Assembly (NCBI RefSeq): GCF_027595985.1
Contig: NC_073307.1
Span: forward strand, 40,031,917-40,095,916
From: Sorex araneus
Taxonomy: Eukaryota > Chordata > Mammalia > Eulipotyphla > Soricidae
Reading direction: 5' to 3'
Length of the DNA: 64,000 nt
Shown: positions 11,319-20,849 of the stretch, piece after piece
Layout of the letters: the number at the start of each line of letters is the position of its first letter
Numbering within the stretch: position 1 is the first letter of the stretch
Translations under genes and position numbers: made by a program
The notes under the pieces: model-generated
Told to the model about the DNA's origin: nothing
What the model saw: the letters and a program-made list of their open reading frames with translations, nothing else
The model's database searches: none

Positions 11319-11945
11319 TGAGCCTCATGCAGGAAGGGACCGGCAGAGGAAGCCAGGTGTGCGGGACCCGGGGCTGAGATTTCCAAGCCTGCTCAGATTG
11401 AGACTAAGCCTTCTGCACCCGGACCCACATTTTCCAATAGCTTGGCAGCCACACCCAAAAACTGCCCCCCAGCGCCATGTAATCCCACCAATGGCCAACA
11501 TCTAGAGACTGTAAGACGAAGCTCCCGGAAGCGCGTGGACTCTTTGCTGCCACATAACATCTAATAGCCTTGTTCTCCCTCTTGGAGAACCTGATAAGTT
11601 ACCAAGAGTATGTTGCACACACGGGAGAGCCTTGCAAGCTCTCCATGGCGTGTATTCATATCCCAAATTCAGTAAAAGATATATACATACCTCTCGGAGA
11701 GCCTGGCAAGCTACCAAGAGTATCCCGCCTGCTCGGCAGAGCCCGGCAAGCTACCCATAGAGTATTTGATGTACCAAAAACAGTAACAGTAGGTCTCATT
11801 CCCCTGACCCTGAAAGAGCCTCCAATCATTGGGAAAGATGAGTAAGGAGAGGCTGCTGAAATCTCAGGGCTGAGTGTAATAGAGACATTACTGGTACCCG
11901 CTTGAGTAAATCGATGAACAACGGGATGACAGTAATCCAGTGAAG
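11319..11945 (+). mobile_element. Composite repeat: second C monomer fused to B2 module
   Basis: The second C monomer runs to about 11545 and joins the B2 module (about 11565-11945). B2 has two successive half-copies, each with GGAGAGCCTtGCAAGC-like text, then CCCTGACCCTGAAAGAGCCTCC and CGATGAACAACGGGATGACAG. Organisation matches 8615-9210. Confidence 0.8.
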
Positions 11946-12173
11946 ATAGCTTGATTACCAAGAAATTTGGAAAGAAGTTGCTAATAAGTTTAATTTACAA
12001 TGACTAAGCTATACTCTGCAGTACTCTTTCAGAAGCATTACATTAGTCCTATAGATATTCAAAAGGTTTATAATGCTCACAGTTAAAGATCTTACAACAT
12101 ATATGTACTTGGCAAAAGTTCACTTCACATTAGAACCTTTATCTTTAAAATTCCAATTTCTAGGGAAACATAT

Positions 12174-12189
12174 AAAAGAATTAAAACAC
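12174..12189 (+). repeat. Target-site duplication, left copy
   Basis: AAAAGAATTAAAACAC, 16 bp, is repeated exactly at 13540-13555. Confidence 0.9.
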
Positions 12190-12903
12190 ACGCCCTCGGC
12201 CTAGATAAACCCGGAGCCGCTGAGCGCGAATCGGACCCTCTGCACCTAAAGACTTTCATTCCAAAGATGTAACACATTCGGGCATCCAGCGCAGCATCCG
12301 AGAGCAATGCATTGGGACACCAAACTGGGCTACAACTCGGTGCTGCCGGGGGTGGATTTTTTTTTTCCTCCCCACCCTGTCTTCCTGCACAGAAAGCGGC
12401 GGGCTGGTGGCACCCATGTGGCAGGCGCCATCTTCTGTGACTCCAGACCCACAGGTATTCGGATTTTACTTTGGGGGCTCCCAGGAACTCATGGGAAGGG
12501 GGCGTAACCGGCACGCCCTCGGCCCAGATAAACCCGGAGCCGCTGAGCGCGAATCGGACCCTCTCGCCTAAAGACTTTGATTCCAAAGATGTAACACATT
12601 CGGGCATCCAGCGCAGCACCCGAGAGCGATGCATTGGGACACCAAACTGGGCTACAACTCGGTGCTGCCGGGGGTGGATTTTTTTTTTCCTCCCCACCCT
12701 GTCTTCCTGCACAGAAAGCGGCGGGCTGGCGGCACCCATGTGGCAGGCGCCATCTTCTGTGACTCCAAACCCACAGGTATTCAGATTTTACTTTGGGGGT
12801 TCCCAGGAACTCATGGGAAGGGGGCGTAACCGGCACGCCCTCGGCCCAGATAAACCCGGAGCTGCTGAGCGCGAATCGGACCCTCTGCGCCTAAAGACTT
12901 TGA
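12190..12903 (+). repeat. Tandem 322-bp monomers, 2.2 units
   Basis: Units start at 12190, 12513 and 12835, and the third stops after about 69 bp. Copies differ at only a few sites. Each full unit has a T9-10 run after GGGGGTGGA and a CAGGCGCCATCTTCTGTGAC stretch. CGCCATCTT matches the YY1 core, a factor that binds L1 promoters in primates. Open frames here are artefacts. Confidence 0.9.
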
Positions 12904-13002
12904 ATTGAGAGACTTCTTACAGCAATGCACTGGGACTGTGAGCTGGGCTATGTAATTTCTGGCAGAATTTTCCCTGGACTTTATAAAGAAATCCAAAACC
13001 GT

Positions 13003-13022
13003 GCGGACGCAGTAGCGTCCGC
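13003..13022. other. Perfect hairpin
   Basis: GCGGACGC, loop AGTA, then GCGTCCGC: an 8-bp perfect stem rich in CpG inside the unique body of the retroposon. Confidence 0.85.
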
Positions 13023-13539
13023 GCGACTTAACATTTATAATTGTCAGCAATGTGAATCGGTTCCATTTGAACAGGTCTGACTTGGGGGGGAAACTCCATA
13101 TAATAACAGTAAGTTTTTGTTGAAAATATTGAAGGTTTTTAATGTAGCAGCCACCTCTGGACTGTGAACTAAGCAAAAGCCCCACGCTGGCCGACGCGGC
13201 GTGGCGTACACCATACTATGAGGCGCAGGAAGGGGGATGAGGGGGAAAAAGAAAAAAAAAAGGGAAAAGGAAAAAGAAAAAAAAGAGAGAGAGAGTTATG
13301 TCAACTATAGTGAGTTTTGTGTTGAATTATGGAATGTAATCAAGGTAAAGAAAAAATGAAGTGAAATTCATTAGTTACACAGTAGGGGGTAGGGGGTGGG
13401 GGCGGGGGGTATACTGGGGTTTCTGGTGGTGGAATATGGGCACTGGTGAAGGGATGGGTGTTTGAATATTGTATAACTGACATATAAACCTGAGAACTTT
13501 GTAACTTTCCACATGGTGATTTAATAAAAATTAAAAAAG

Positions 13540-13555
13540 AAAAGAATTAAAACAC
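13540..13555 (+). repeat. Target-site duplication, right copy
   Basis: Exact match to 12174-12189, immediately after the A-rich retroposon tail. Confidence 0.9.
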
Positions 13556-14240
13556 TCACAGAAAACGGGATAGTTACTTTTCATTTGGGTGTCCTCCACA
13601 GTCCAGAGCCTTGTGCCTCACTCACACATTTCCCCATTGTCAGAAACCACTAAAGCCAAAGGGGTTGCTTGTAGCAGCTTGAATTTTAAAATCAGCGGCC
13701 CCCATTTTTTTTTTCCGTAAAAAGGTTGGTCTGGAGTTCCAGAGGAAATCCTGATATCTGTAACTTTATCAAGGCACAATTCTGTGTTTTCAGTAGCTCC
13801 TGAAACGTAGGTTACCAACAACCTCAGAAATAAAATAAAACACTGGTAGGGGGGAAAAAAGTTGCAACCAATCTTATAACTTTAGAAACTCACGTTTTAA
13901 TCCGTTACTCTTTAAACTTGTCTTTATGAACCACGATAATATCAACTCACATTAGAATAATCCAGTGCAAATATAAACAAATATGTACATTAACGCACCA
14001 GCATAAGAAAATCCTTAAACCATCAATGTTAGGAAACATAGGAAACATTCTTTGGCTTAATTTTGAAAGTTCTTAATTATCTCAAATCATAAGGTTTTAA
14101 CACCAGATACTTTAACAATTTCACAATTCAAACATGCTTTAAGACACAGAAAGAGGACATTTAAAAGTTCAAACTTTTAAATAACAGTATAAGAAAACAT
14201 TTTCTAATTTTATTTCTGCACTGTTTCACAAAGTTCTTGT
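13556..14240. other. Unassigned AT-rich sequence
   Basis: No gene or named repeat is seen. It lies where a provirus interior would be expected but shows no retroviral similarity that I can see. Confidence 0.35.
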
Positions 14241-14244
14241 TTTT

Positions 14245-14520
14245 AACCAGGCAGGGGCTCTTTCAACCAGTTCCTGTAAGACCGGGATATCAGGGTATCC
14301 AGGTATCCTCCTGGTCCTGAAAAAAAACTTTACCTTTAACTTTTTAGAATGGTCCCCTAATCAAAAGTACTTTTGGCTGATTAGCCAACATTGAAGGCTG
14401 GCCATTCTGCAGAACAAAGAGTTATCAGTTTACCTTTCTTCACCTCTACCAAGATGTTGCTACTCCTGGACCTGAAATCGCTGATATGGTCAGTCACAAG
14501 GGAAAATGGGGTCAATAGAT
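14245..14520 (-). pseudogene. Gammaretrovirus-like gag matrix fragment, broken
   Basis: On the minus strand, downstream of an LTR and primer binding site, the sequence encodes a stretch typical of the start of the gammaretroviral Gag matrix domain (in frame to about 14381). It continues, out of frame and with stops, to about 14245. No capsid, pol or env follows. It is a non-functional fossil. Confidence 0.65.
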
Positions 14521-14940
14521 TCTGACTCGTGACCAGAATTTGGGGAGCAAAGACACCAAGACAAATGAGACAAACAACAAAAGCGCCAAGGCAGACAGAA
14601 AACAGTGACGGCAAACACAACTCAGCCAACAGCGCTTCTCTAGGTTCCCTCACCCGGTGACACTCAATAGTTGTCTCACAACTTGCCCTGCTGAACAGCG
14701 TCCACTGTTCTTGAGGTGGAGACTCGGGGGCAGTGGGGACATCTCCCACACTCCCTGACCAGTGACCCTCCAGCGCATCTGCCTAGCTCCTCTGCTGGTC
14801 CTCTTTCTCGGGCCCTACTCCAATCCTCTTGATAGGTTTCCCTGGCCGCTTTTCCCTTGGCCAGTATCACCGGTCAATTCTCCCAACTGACTGGCTACCT
14901 AGGTCCTATCTCACTGGCAGAGGATCAAACCGTGGACTGA

Positions 14941-14958
14941 AATCCTGGACGAGCCCCA
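14941..14958 (-). other. Retroviral primer binding site, tRNA-Pro type
   Basis: On the minus strand TGGGGCTCGTCCAGGATT lies two bases after the LTR end (TATAACA). The pattern and spacing are those of gammaretroviruses primed by tRNA-Pro, with small differences from the usual site. Confidence 0.85.
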
Positions 14959-14960
14959 GA

Positions 14961-15383
14961 TGTTATACCCGGGTTTTGGGTTTCCAGTTCACAGAGAGAC
15001 CAGTACCACAAGTGAAAATGCAAAAGCAAAGGAATCTTTATTGCTAGCTCAAGCTAGAGTCCAAGCCTCATTCAACGCAGTGGAGTCATGACAAGGATCC
15101 CGACTCTAATTCTCAATCTGTTGTATATGTTATGGCAATGTAAGAATACAGTGTCTGTTAGGCAACAGTTGTTGTTTTGTTGTTATTGTTTGTTTGTTTT
15201 CAGGAACTAGCAGCATTTCCCTAATATGGTTGAAGGTCTGGGTATGGGGCACTATCTGATTGGTCCCGGCCACCTGCCAAGCTTGGGGACTTTCTATCTA
15301 GGTCGCAGTTGGTTGCCCCAGTGTGTGGTTTTGGGGTGTTACCTTTCATTAATACCAGTTCCCGTCCTTCAGGAAATGGAAAT
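14961..15383 (-). mobile_element. Gammaretrovirus-like 5' LTR (right copy)
   Basis: The minus-strand LTR has a CCAAT box (plus strand ATTGG at 15259-15263), a poly(A) signal AATAAAG (plus strand CTTTATT at 15036-15042) and a terminus ending TATAACA next to the primer binding site. Similar over its length to 5092-5480. The U3 start is not sharply defined. Confidence 0.8.
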
Positions 15384-15453
15384 TTAGGCCTAGCTAGTTT
15401 CTTAGCTTGACAAGAACATGTTCTGGCATTTCTTTTGTCCTAACAAAAGCAAA

Positions 15454-15625
15454 ACTACCTGTGAGCCAGAGAGATAGTAAAGGCATTAAGGTACTTGTTT
15501 TGCATGTGGTCAACCTCAGTTCAGTCCCCAGCACCACACAATGTCTCCCAAGGGTCACTCTTAAGCACAGAGCCAAGAATTGCCCCTGAGCACTGCCAGG
15601 TGTTGCCTAATCTCCTCCCCCAAAA
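15454..15625 (+). mobile_element. Shrew tRNA-SINE, type A, decayed
   Basis: Head AGCCAGAGAGATAGTAAAGG and body GCACAGAGCCAAGAATTGCCCC are recognisable. Many differences point to an old copy. Confidence 0.75.
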
Positions 15626-15984
15626 GCAAAACTAGTCACACAGATTTAGTTGCATTTGCTTACTATATAGGCCAATCGTTGTGAAACTATGTGAGGTTTT
15701 AAATCAAAGTTTGAATTTGGAGACTAAAAATGTTCGTTATGTTTTGCCTTTTTCTTGCTCCCCTTATATTACTGCATGTGCCTTTAGAATCAATACCACT
15801 ATCAAAATATGGGACTCAAGCCTCACAGCACTTAGGTTCAGTGCTTCCTGCCTATTATCACTAAAGGCAAGTCATTGGCAATCGATCTAAAACCCCAAAT
15901 CCTCTGCCTTCAAACGTTCTGCAAATACTACAAATTAACATGTTTTGGCTCAGAAACAAATTATCAGATTCTTTGTGTTTTCTT
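15626..15984. other. Unassigned sequence
   Basis: A 69-codon open frame at 15681-15890 shows no recognisable domain. Confidence 0.35.
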
Positions 15985-16116
15985 TTGGAGTCACAGCCAG
16001 CAGTGTTCAGAAACTAATTCTCAGCTTTGTTCTTAGAGAAACTTGCATGCCAGGAATCTAACCTGGGACCTCCTACATGCAAAGCTCAGTCTACTGATCT
16101 ATCTTCCCACCCCTCA
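15985..16116 (-). mobile_element. Shrew tRNA-SINE, decayed
   Basis: Minus-strand copy with GGAGTCACAGCCAGCAGTG at the body end and GTAGATTGAGCTTTGC-like head text. Strongly diverged. Confidence 0.55.
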
Positions 16117-16522
16117 GATTATTTTTAACAGGGCCACATGGCCATTTCTTGAGAATAGTGCTTCAGATTTTTTGTTTTCCTTTTTCATGTTGATGGTGAA
16201 AATAAAAAGTGGCCACACCATAGAACTGAAACAATGGTAGAATCTAAATGAGAGCTGAGAATTTCAAGCAAGAAAGAAAATGAAAGAACAGGAATTAGAA
16301 TTGTGGTTGCAAATGTGATTGCAGTAAAGGAAACTTTTTTTGGTTATGGTTGCATTCAACATGCTTAATATTTAAGTAATAAATATTTGCTGTGAAATAT
16401 TTATTTTTAATTATTTGGTCCTACTATATATATGCATATACTTAAGAAAATGACTTTAAAATGGTATTTTAAACTTGTGAGAAAAGTGGGGGGAAATTTT
16501 CAATTAGAAATAAAACAAATTT

Positions 16523-16692
16523 GGGGCGAGAGTGATAGTACAGCAGGTAGGGTGTTTGACTTGCATGCAACTGACCTGGATTTAATCTCTGTCATCCTAT
16601 ATAACCCCATGAGCACTGCCAGGAGTGATTCCTAAGTGCAGAGCCAGGAGTAACCCTGAGCATTGCCGGATGTGACCAAAAAAGACAAAAAA
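16523..16692 (+). mobile_element. Shrew tRNA-SINE, type A
   Basis: Head GGGGCGAGAGTGATAGTACAG, body GAGCACTGCCAGGAGTGATT and end GTGACCAAAAAAGAC. The B-box is mutated (GATTTAATCTC). Confidence 0.85.
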
Positions 16693-16699
16693 AGAAAGA

Positions 16700-17595
16700 A
16701 AAAAAACAAATTTAAGGTCTCTTTTAAAACTCAGATTGCCCAATCAGTTCATTTTAGCAATGCTTAGTAAATCTTTATATTATTGCTATATTTTATCCAT
16801 TTTTATCAATGTACCAAGGATGTTCCTAAATCTAACAATAAAATAGTAGAAAGCTGGTAGTCAAATAGGGGACATTAAACTGGATTTATTATAGTGCACT
16901 ATAAATACAAATCACACAAATTTCAAAGCTATCACTTAAAAGTAAAAATGTAATGAAAAAAACCTTTGGTTCCAGCACTTATTAAAGATGATAGGGATAC
17001 ATTGTTCTTGGGTATATATTATAGGAACTCATACTTAGAAATACATTGTAGAAACACATTGTTTTCATTGGGCATTTTTTTCATAGGACCACTCCCCAGG
17101 GCAACAGCAAGCACCTGGGGAGGCTCTAGGGATCACTGGGCAATACTCCCCAGGGCCACTCCCAGTTCAGTGGGGTGGGAATACATGGGGACTGGAATTA
17201 CCCACTGGTGGTCTTTGCTTAAGTCAACAAAGCATTCCCACTTCTTGAACTGGCTATAGTAATGGTTATTTCAGATTCTGTATTTTAAGACTGATGTGCA
17301 TTTTGGGATTTAAGAGGAAATATGTAAAACATAGGCATCCTCATACTAGAGAGCAAAGGCAGAGAGATGAGTAACAATTACCAATCACTGAAACTTGAAA
17401 CACTTCTTAAAAGATGAATTTAAAAATGTTTTCATTTTTAGGTTCTCATATTTTAATATTCTCATATTTTAATCTCAACTGTATGAAATTTAAATGTAAT
17501 CAATCCTTCTGCCCAAAGCATTTCTGGACAAGGATATTTTTCTCTCAATATAGAAAATCATCACAATTACATTGAGAGCAATTGGTGTCATCAAT
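16700..17595. other. Unassigned AT-rich sequence
   Basis: No gene seen. Two nearby CACTCCCCAGGGC-type phrases at about 17080-17165 suggest a small local duplication. Confidence 0.35.
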
Positions 17596-17599
17596 TTTT

Positions 17600-17817
17600 A
17601 AAGACTATAGACATGATTCAACGCTATGTACTCTACAATCAAGAGTATCCAGCCTCCACTGATTGAACTGAGCACTCCTTTCAACTTCTGTGAGGTCGCA
17701 ACTTTGTTAATCTCATCTGGCTATGATGTGCCTGTCATCCAAGGAGTACTAGACCTTGACAAGAAGCCTAGGCTCAATGAGACAGGTCGTGCAATGATTG
17801 CACAGATCAAACTCATT
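17600..17817 (+). pseudogene. Second bornavirus-like nucleoprotein fragment
   Basis: Closely similar, in the same orientation, to 24615-24835 of the larger element. It covers only the middle of the gene and is cut on the right at 17818 by a SINE. At the site where the large copy has an in-frame TGA (24758) this copy reads CAA, so the two decayed separately. No separate target duplication is visible. Confidence 0.6.
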
Positions 17818-18308
17818 GGAGTGATAGCACAGCAGGTAGGGTGTTTCCCTTGCATGTGGCCAACCCAGCCCTCGCGGTGTGGGGGACCATATGGGATGCT
17901 AGGAATCTAACCCAGGTCGGCCGCATGCAAGGCAAGGTTTGATTCCTCCGTCCCTCTCGAAGAGCCCAGCAAGCTACCGAGAGGATCCCATCCGCACGGC
18001 AGAGCCTGGCAAGCTACCTGTGGTGTATTCAATATGGCAATATTGAATGATATGAGAAATGTAGCACTGCACTGCACTGTAGCACTGTCGTCCCATTGTT
18101 CATTGATTTGCTCGAGTGGGCACCAGTAACGCCTCCATTGTGAGACTTATTACTGTTTTTGGCATATCAAATATGCCACAGGTAGCTTGCCAGGCTCTGC
18201 CATGTGGGCAGGATACTCTCGGTAGCTTGCTGGGCTCTCTGAGAAGGAATCAAACCCGGGTCGGGCATGTGCAAGGCAAACACCCTACCTGCTGTGCTAT
18301 CACTCCGA
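17818..18308. mobile_element. Inverted SINE mosaic
   Basis: A plus-strand tRNA head (17818-17870) runs into an inverted type A head piece (about 17873-17935), then a plus-strand type B body (about 17937-18035), then a full minus-strand type B SINE (about 18078-18308). The two type B bodies are inverted relative to each other and could pair into a hairpin in RNA. Confidence 0.75.
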
Positions 18309-18729
18309 TCTAAATGTATATGAATTATAATCTACAATTGAAGTATTGTTTGCAGATTGGTTTTACTTTCAAAATGAATGCTACAACTTTTTTATTTCAT
18401 ATGTTTATATTAAAATAAAAGCTAGTAAACTTTAAGAATCCCAATATGACTCATTTGTAACACTTGCCACATAGCCTTATATACTACTTTAAGTCAGCTG
18501 AGTGGAGTCTACTAACCATGGTTAGGCCCTGCCTGGTAAGGACTAAAGTAGGATTTGGGGAGTAAAGAATAAATGCCAAACAAACCTGAAGATAATTCAT
18601 TGCACTGAATCACTGTCTGGCCACATGTTCAACAAATGATGTGGTCAAATACAGTTCATCATTGAAACATACTGAAAATCAAAAGTATAAAAGAATTATA
18701 CTCGTGCTATGTAGAATCACGTTATATAG
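18309..18729. other. Unassigned sequence
   Basis: No gene or repeat is recognised. Confidence 0.35.
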
Positions 18730-19452
18730 AAATTACATACTATGAATAAAGCTCCCGGAAGAGAGCGACACAGAACGTCCTGACTCTGTGTCAGGCTATC
18801 TTCACCAGAGAAGCTTGGAAGGCATTCGGTTCATCCCAATGGAACCCCAGCTGAACCCCAGCAGCTGAAAACCTCTAGAACCCAGTTGCACAGCCATGCT
18901 CATGGCCGGTCTCCAGAGGATTGGACGAGCCTCACCTATGAGGGAACCTGCAGAAAAAAACAGGTATGTGGGGCCTGTGACTGAGATCCTCAAGCTTGCT
19001 TGGAATGGGACTGGGCCTCCTCCCCCCAGCGCCCCAGTTTTCCAGTAGCTTGGCAGTCGAACACAGAAACTGACCCCACCAGCCCCCACGACACCAACCC
19101 CCAGCACCATATAATCTCACCAATGGCCAAGATCCAGAGACTATGAAATAAAGCTCCCAGAAGAGAGAGACACAGAACATCCTGGAACACGCAGCCACAA
19201 ATGCTCTATGTACTCTAGCCCACTGGCATACCAAAAGTAGCACACATTTGTTTGAGTTTAACATACATGCTTATAATCTCTTATACAAGGTCTTAAATGG
19301 CTCCAGGATGAAATACAACAATCTTCACACACTTTCCTCTTATGGTGGTGGGAAGGTGCATGGTGGTGGGATTGGTGTTTGAATATTATCTGTAATGAGC
19401 TATTGTGAACAACTTTATAAAAACAAATTTTTTAAAAAAAAATTTCATACTA
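18730..19452 (+). mobile_element. Family C retroposon with target duplications
   Basis: Flanked by AAATTACATACTA (18730-18742) and AAATTTCATACTA (19440-19452), 13 bp with one mismatch. The insert (18743-19439) has just over one C monomer (AAGCTCCCGGAAGAGAG at 18750 and its counterpart near 19150). A short unique stretch follows, then an L1-type 3' end (GGTGGTGGGATTGGTGTTTGAATATT...CAACTTTATAAAA) and a poly(A). Non-coding. Confidence 0.75.
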
Positions 19453-19527
19453 CACAGAATCAGAAGTGATTTGAGTTGAGTGTTGAGAAGAAATTGAAGC
19501 TACAGTCAAGAGGGTGACTTTCAGACT

Positions 19528-19705
19528 TTTTTTTTTTTTTGCTTTTTGGGTCACACCTGGTGATTCACAGGGGTTACTCCTGGCTCTACACTCAGAAATT
19601 ATTCCTGGCGGTGCTCAGGGGACCATATGGGATGCTGGGAATTGAACCTGGGTCAGCCGCGTACAAGGCAACACCCTACCCGCTGTGCTATCGCTCAAGC
19701 CCCAA
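19528..19705 (-). mobile_element. Shrew tRNA-SINE, type A
   Basis: Minus strand. A T-run at its start is the poly(A) tail, followed by GCTTTTTGGGTCACACCTGG and head text ending GCGATAGCACAGCGGG. Confidence 0.9.
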
Positions 19706-19721
19706 GTAAGTTTTTTGAGGG

Positions 19722-19892
19722 TTTCTTTTGGGGGGGGGTCACAGCCAGCGATTCACAGGGGTTACTCCTGGCTCTGCACTCAGGAATTACTCCTGGCGGT
19801 GTGGGGGACCATATGGGATTCTGGGAATCAAACCCAGGTCGGCCGCATGCAAGGCAAACACCCTACCCACTGCGCTATCACTTCAACCCCTA
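19722..19892 (-). mobile_element. Shrew tRNA-SINE, type A, adjacent copy
   Basis: Second minus-strand copy only about 17 bp from the previous one, with GGTCACAGCCAGCGATTC and a full head. The body has GTGTGGGGGACC in place of the usual GCTCAGGGGACC. Confidence 0.88.
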
Positions 19893-19957
19893 TTTCTTAA
19901 CTGAATACTCAGCAGTTAAAAATTCTTGAAAAATTTGAAATTCATAGTAGTATTTTG

Positions 19958-20040
19958 AAGAGCCCTACCAGGAGTGATCCCTGAGCAAATAACCTGGAGT
20001 AAGCCCTGAGCACCACTGGGTGTTCACTCTCCCCATCTAC
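19958..20040 (+). mobile_element. SINE body fragment
   Basis: Only the body remains: CCAGGAGTGATCCCTGAGCA ... AGCACCACTGGGTGTTC. Confidence 0.55.
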
Positions 20041-20049
20041 ACCCACAAA

Positions 20050-20680
20050 AAATTTTGAAAACTCTACTCAGCTTGAGCGATATTCAGTAAATCCTATAGT
20101 ATTGCCATATTTTCATTCTCTTTATTCTCCCTATCGCCTAAGAGATCTCATAAATGACCTAAATGACTTCAGACAGAAAACCCTGTCATAAATCATTTTC
20201 ATATGTGGACCGCAGAAAGTCTTCTTTGAGCCCCTGCATGGCACAGACTTCACATCCTGCCATCCCCATGCGGCAGTTATCAAGCTGCACCTGATAGCAA
20301 CTTGTTCAGGGTGGCCTGGAAGTTGATCCCTACAGCCCAATTTCCCAGGAGACAGAGGCTCAGGCTGCAGAGAGGAATTGGAAAAGTAATTTCAGTATGA
20401 GACAAGCAGTGAAGTAGAAGTGGCTTTTATTTAAAGAATCAGAGGGAGAGGCGAGAGTGAGAGTAATGTGCTCTGGCATCTCCAGGGGCAGAGCGCTGAG
20501 GGTAGACATCTCATCACATGCCTGCTCTCCCTTTGTCCAAGTTAGTGTTTAAGGGGGGAGAGCTCTAGATGGTCTTTCTCAATATTCTTTGCTTGGCCTT
20601 TGTTCCTGCTTGACCTTCTCTTAGAGGATGGAGCCCAGTCTTCTCTGGGTCTATGTGGGAGCCTGTTAAAAAGTCTTATG
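20050..20680. other. Unassigned sequence
   Basis: No convincing gene or repeat. Open frames are under 70 codons. Confidence 0.35.
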
Positions 20681-20681
20681 A

Positions 20682-20848
20682 GGAGAGCTGGAGCATAGTA
20701 CAGGTGTGCAGGGCGCTCGCTTTGCATGTGGCCAACCTAGGTTCTATCCCTGGCATCCTATATGGTGCCCTAACATCACCAGAAGTGATTCCTGAGTGCA
20801 GAGCCAGGAGTAACCCCTGAGCATCGCTGGGTGTTCCTCCCTCCCCCC
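20682..20848 (+). mobile_element. Shrew tRNA-SINE, type A
   Basis: Head AGAGCTGGAGCATAGTACAGG, body CAGAAGTGATTCCTGAGTGC and end GCATCGCTGGGTGTTCC. Confidence 0.85.
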
Positions 20849-20849
20849 A

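Larger units (their letters stand above)
12190..13539 (+). mobile_element. Complete monomer-headed, L1-tailed retroposon (1.35 kb)
   Basis: Bounded by an exact 16-bp target duplication, so this is one full insertion. The 5' part is 2.2 tandem copies of a 322-323-bp GC- and CpG-rich monomer (units start at 12190, 12513 and 12835). A non-repeated body (about 12905-13370) holds a perfect hairpin and an A/G tract at 13230-13290. The 3' end (13380-13539) is a LINE-1 3' UTR end with GGGCACTGGTGAAGGGATGG and an AATAAAAATT tail. There are no L1 ORFs. Tandem monomers at the 5' end recall L1 promoter monomers of rodents. I infer a non-autonomous L1 relative or an L1 with its interior spliced out. Confidence 0.85.

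Noticed and set aside
12125..12908. Frames of 115-204 codons on both strands
   Set aside because: They are repeated monomer translations. The same peptide recurs every 322 bp, and the unit is a retroposon 5' region.
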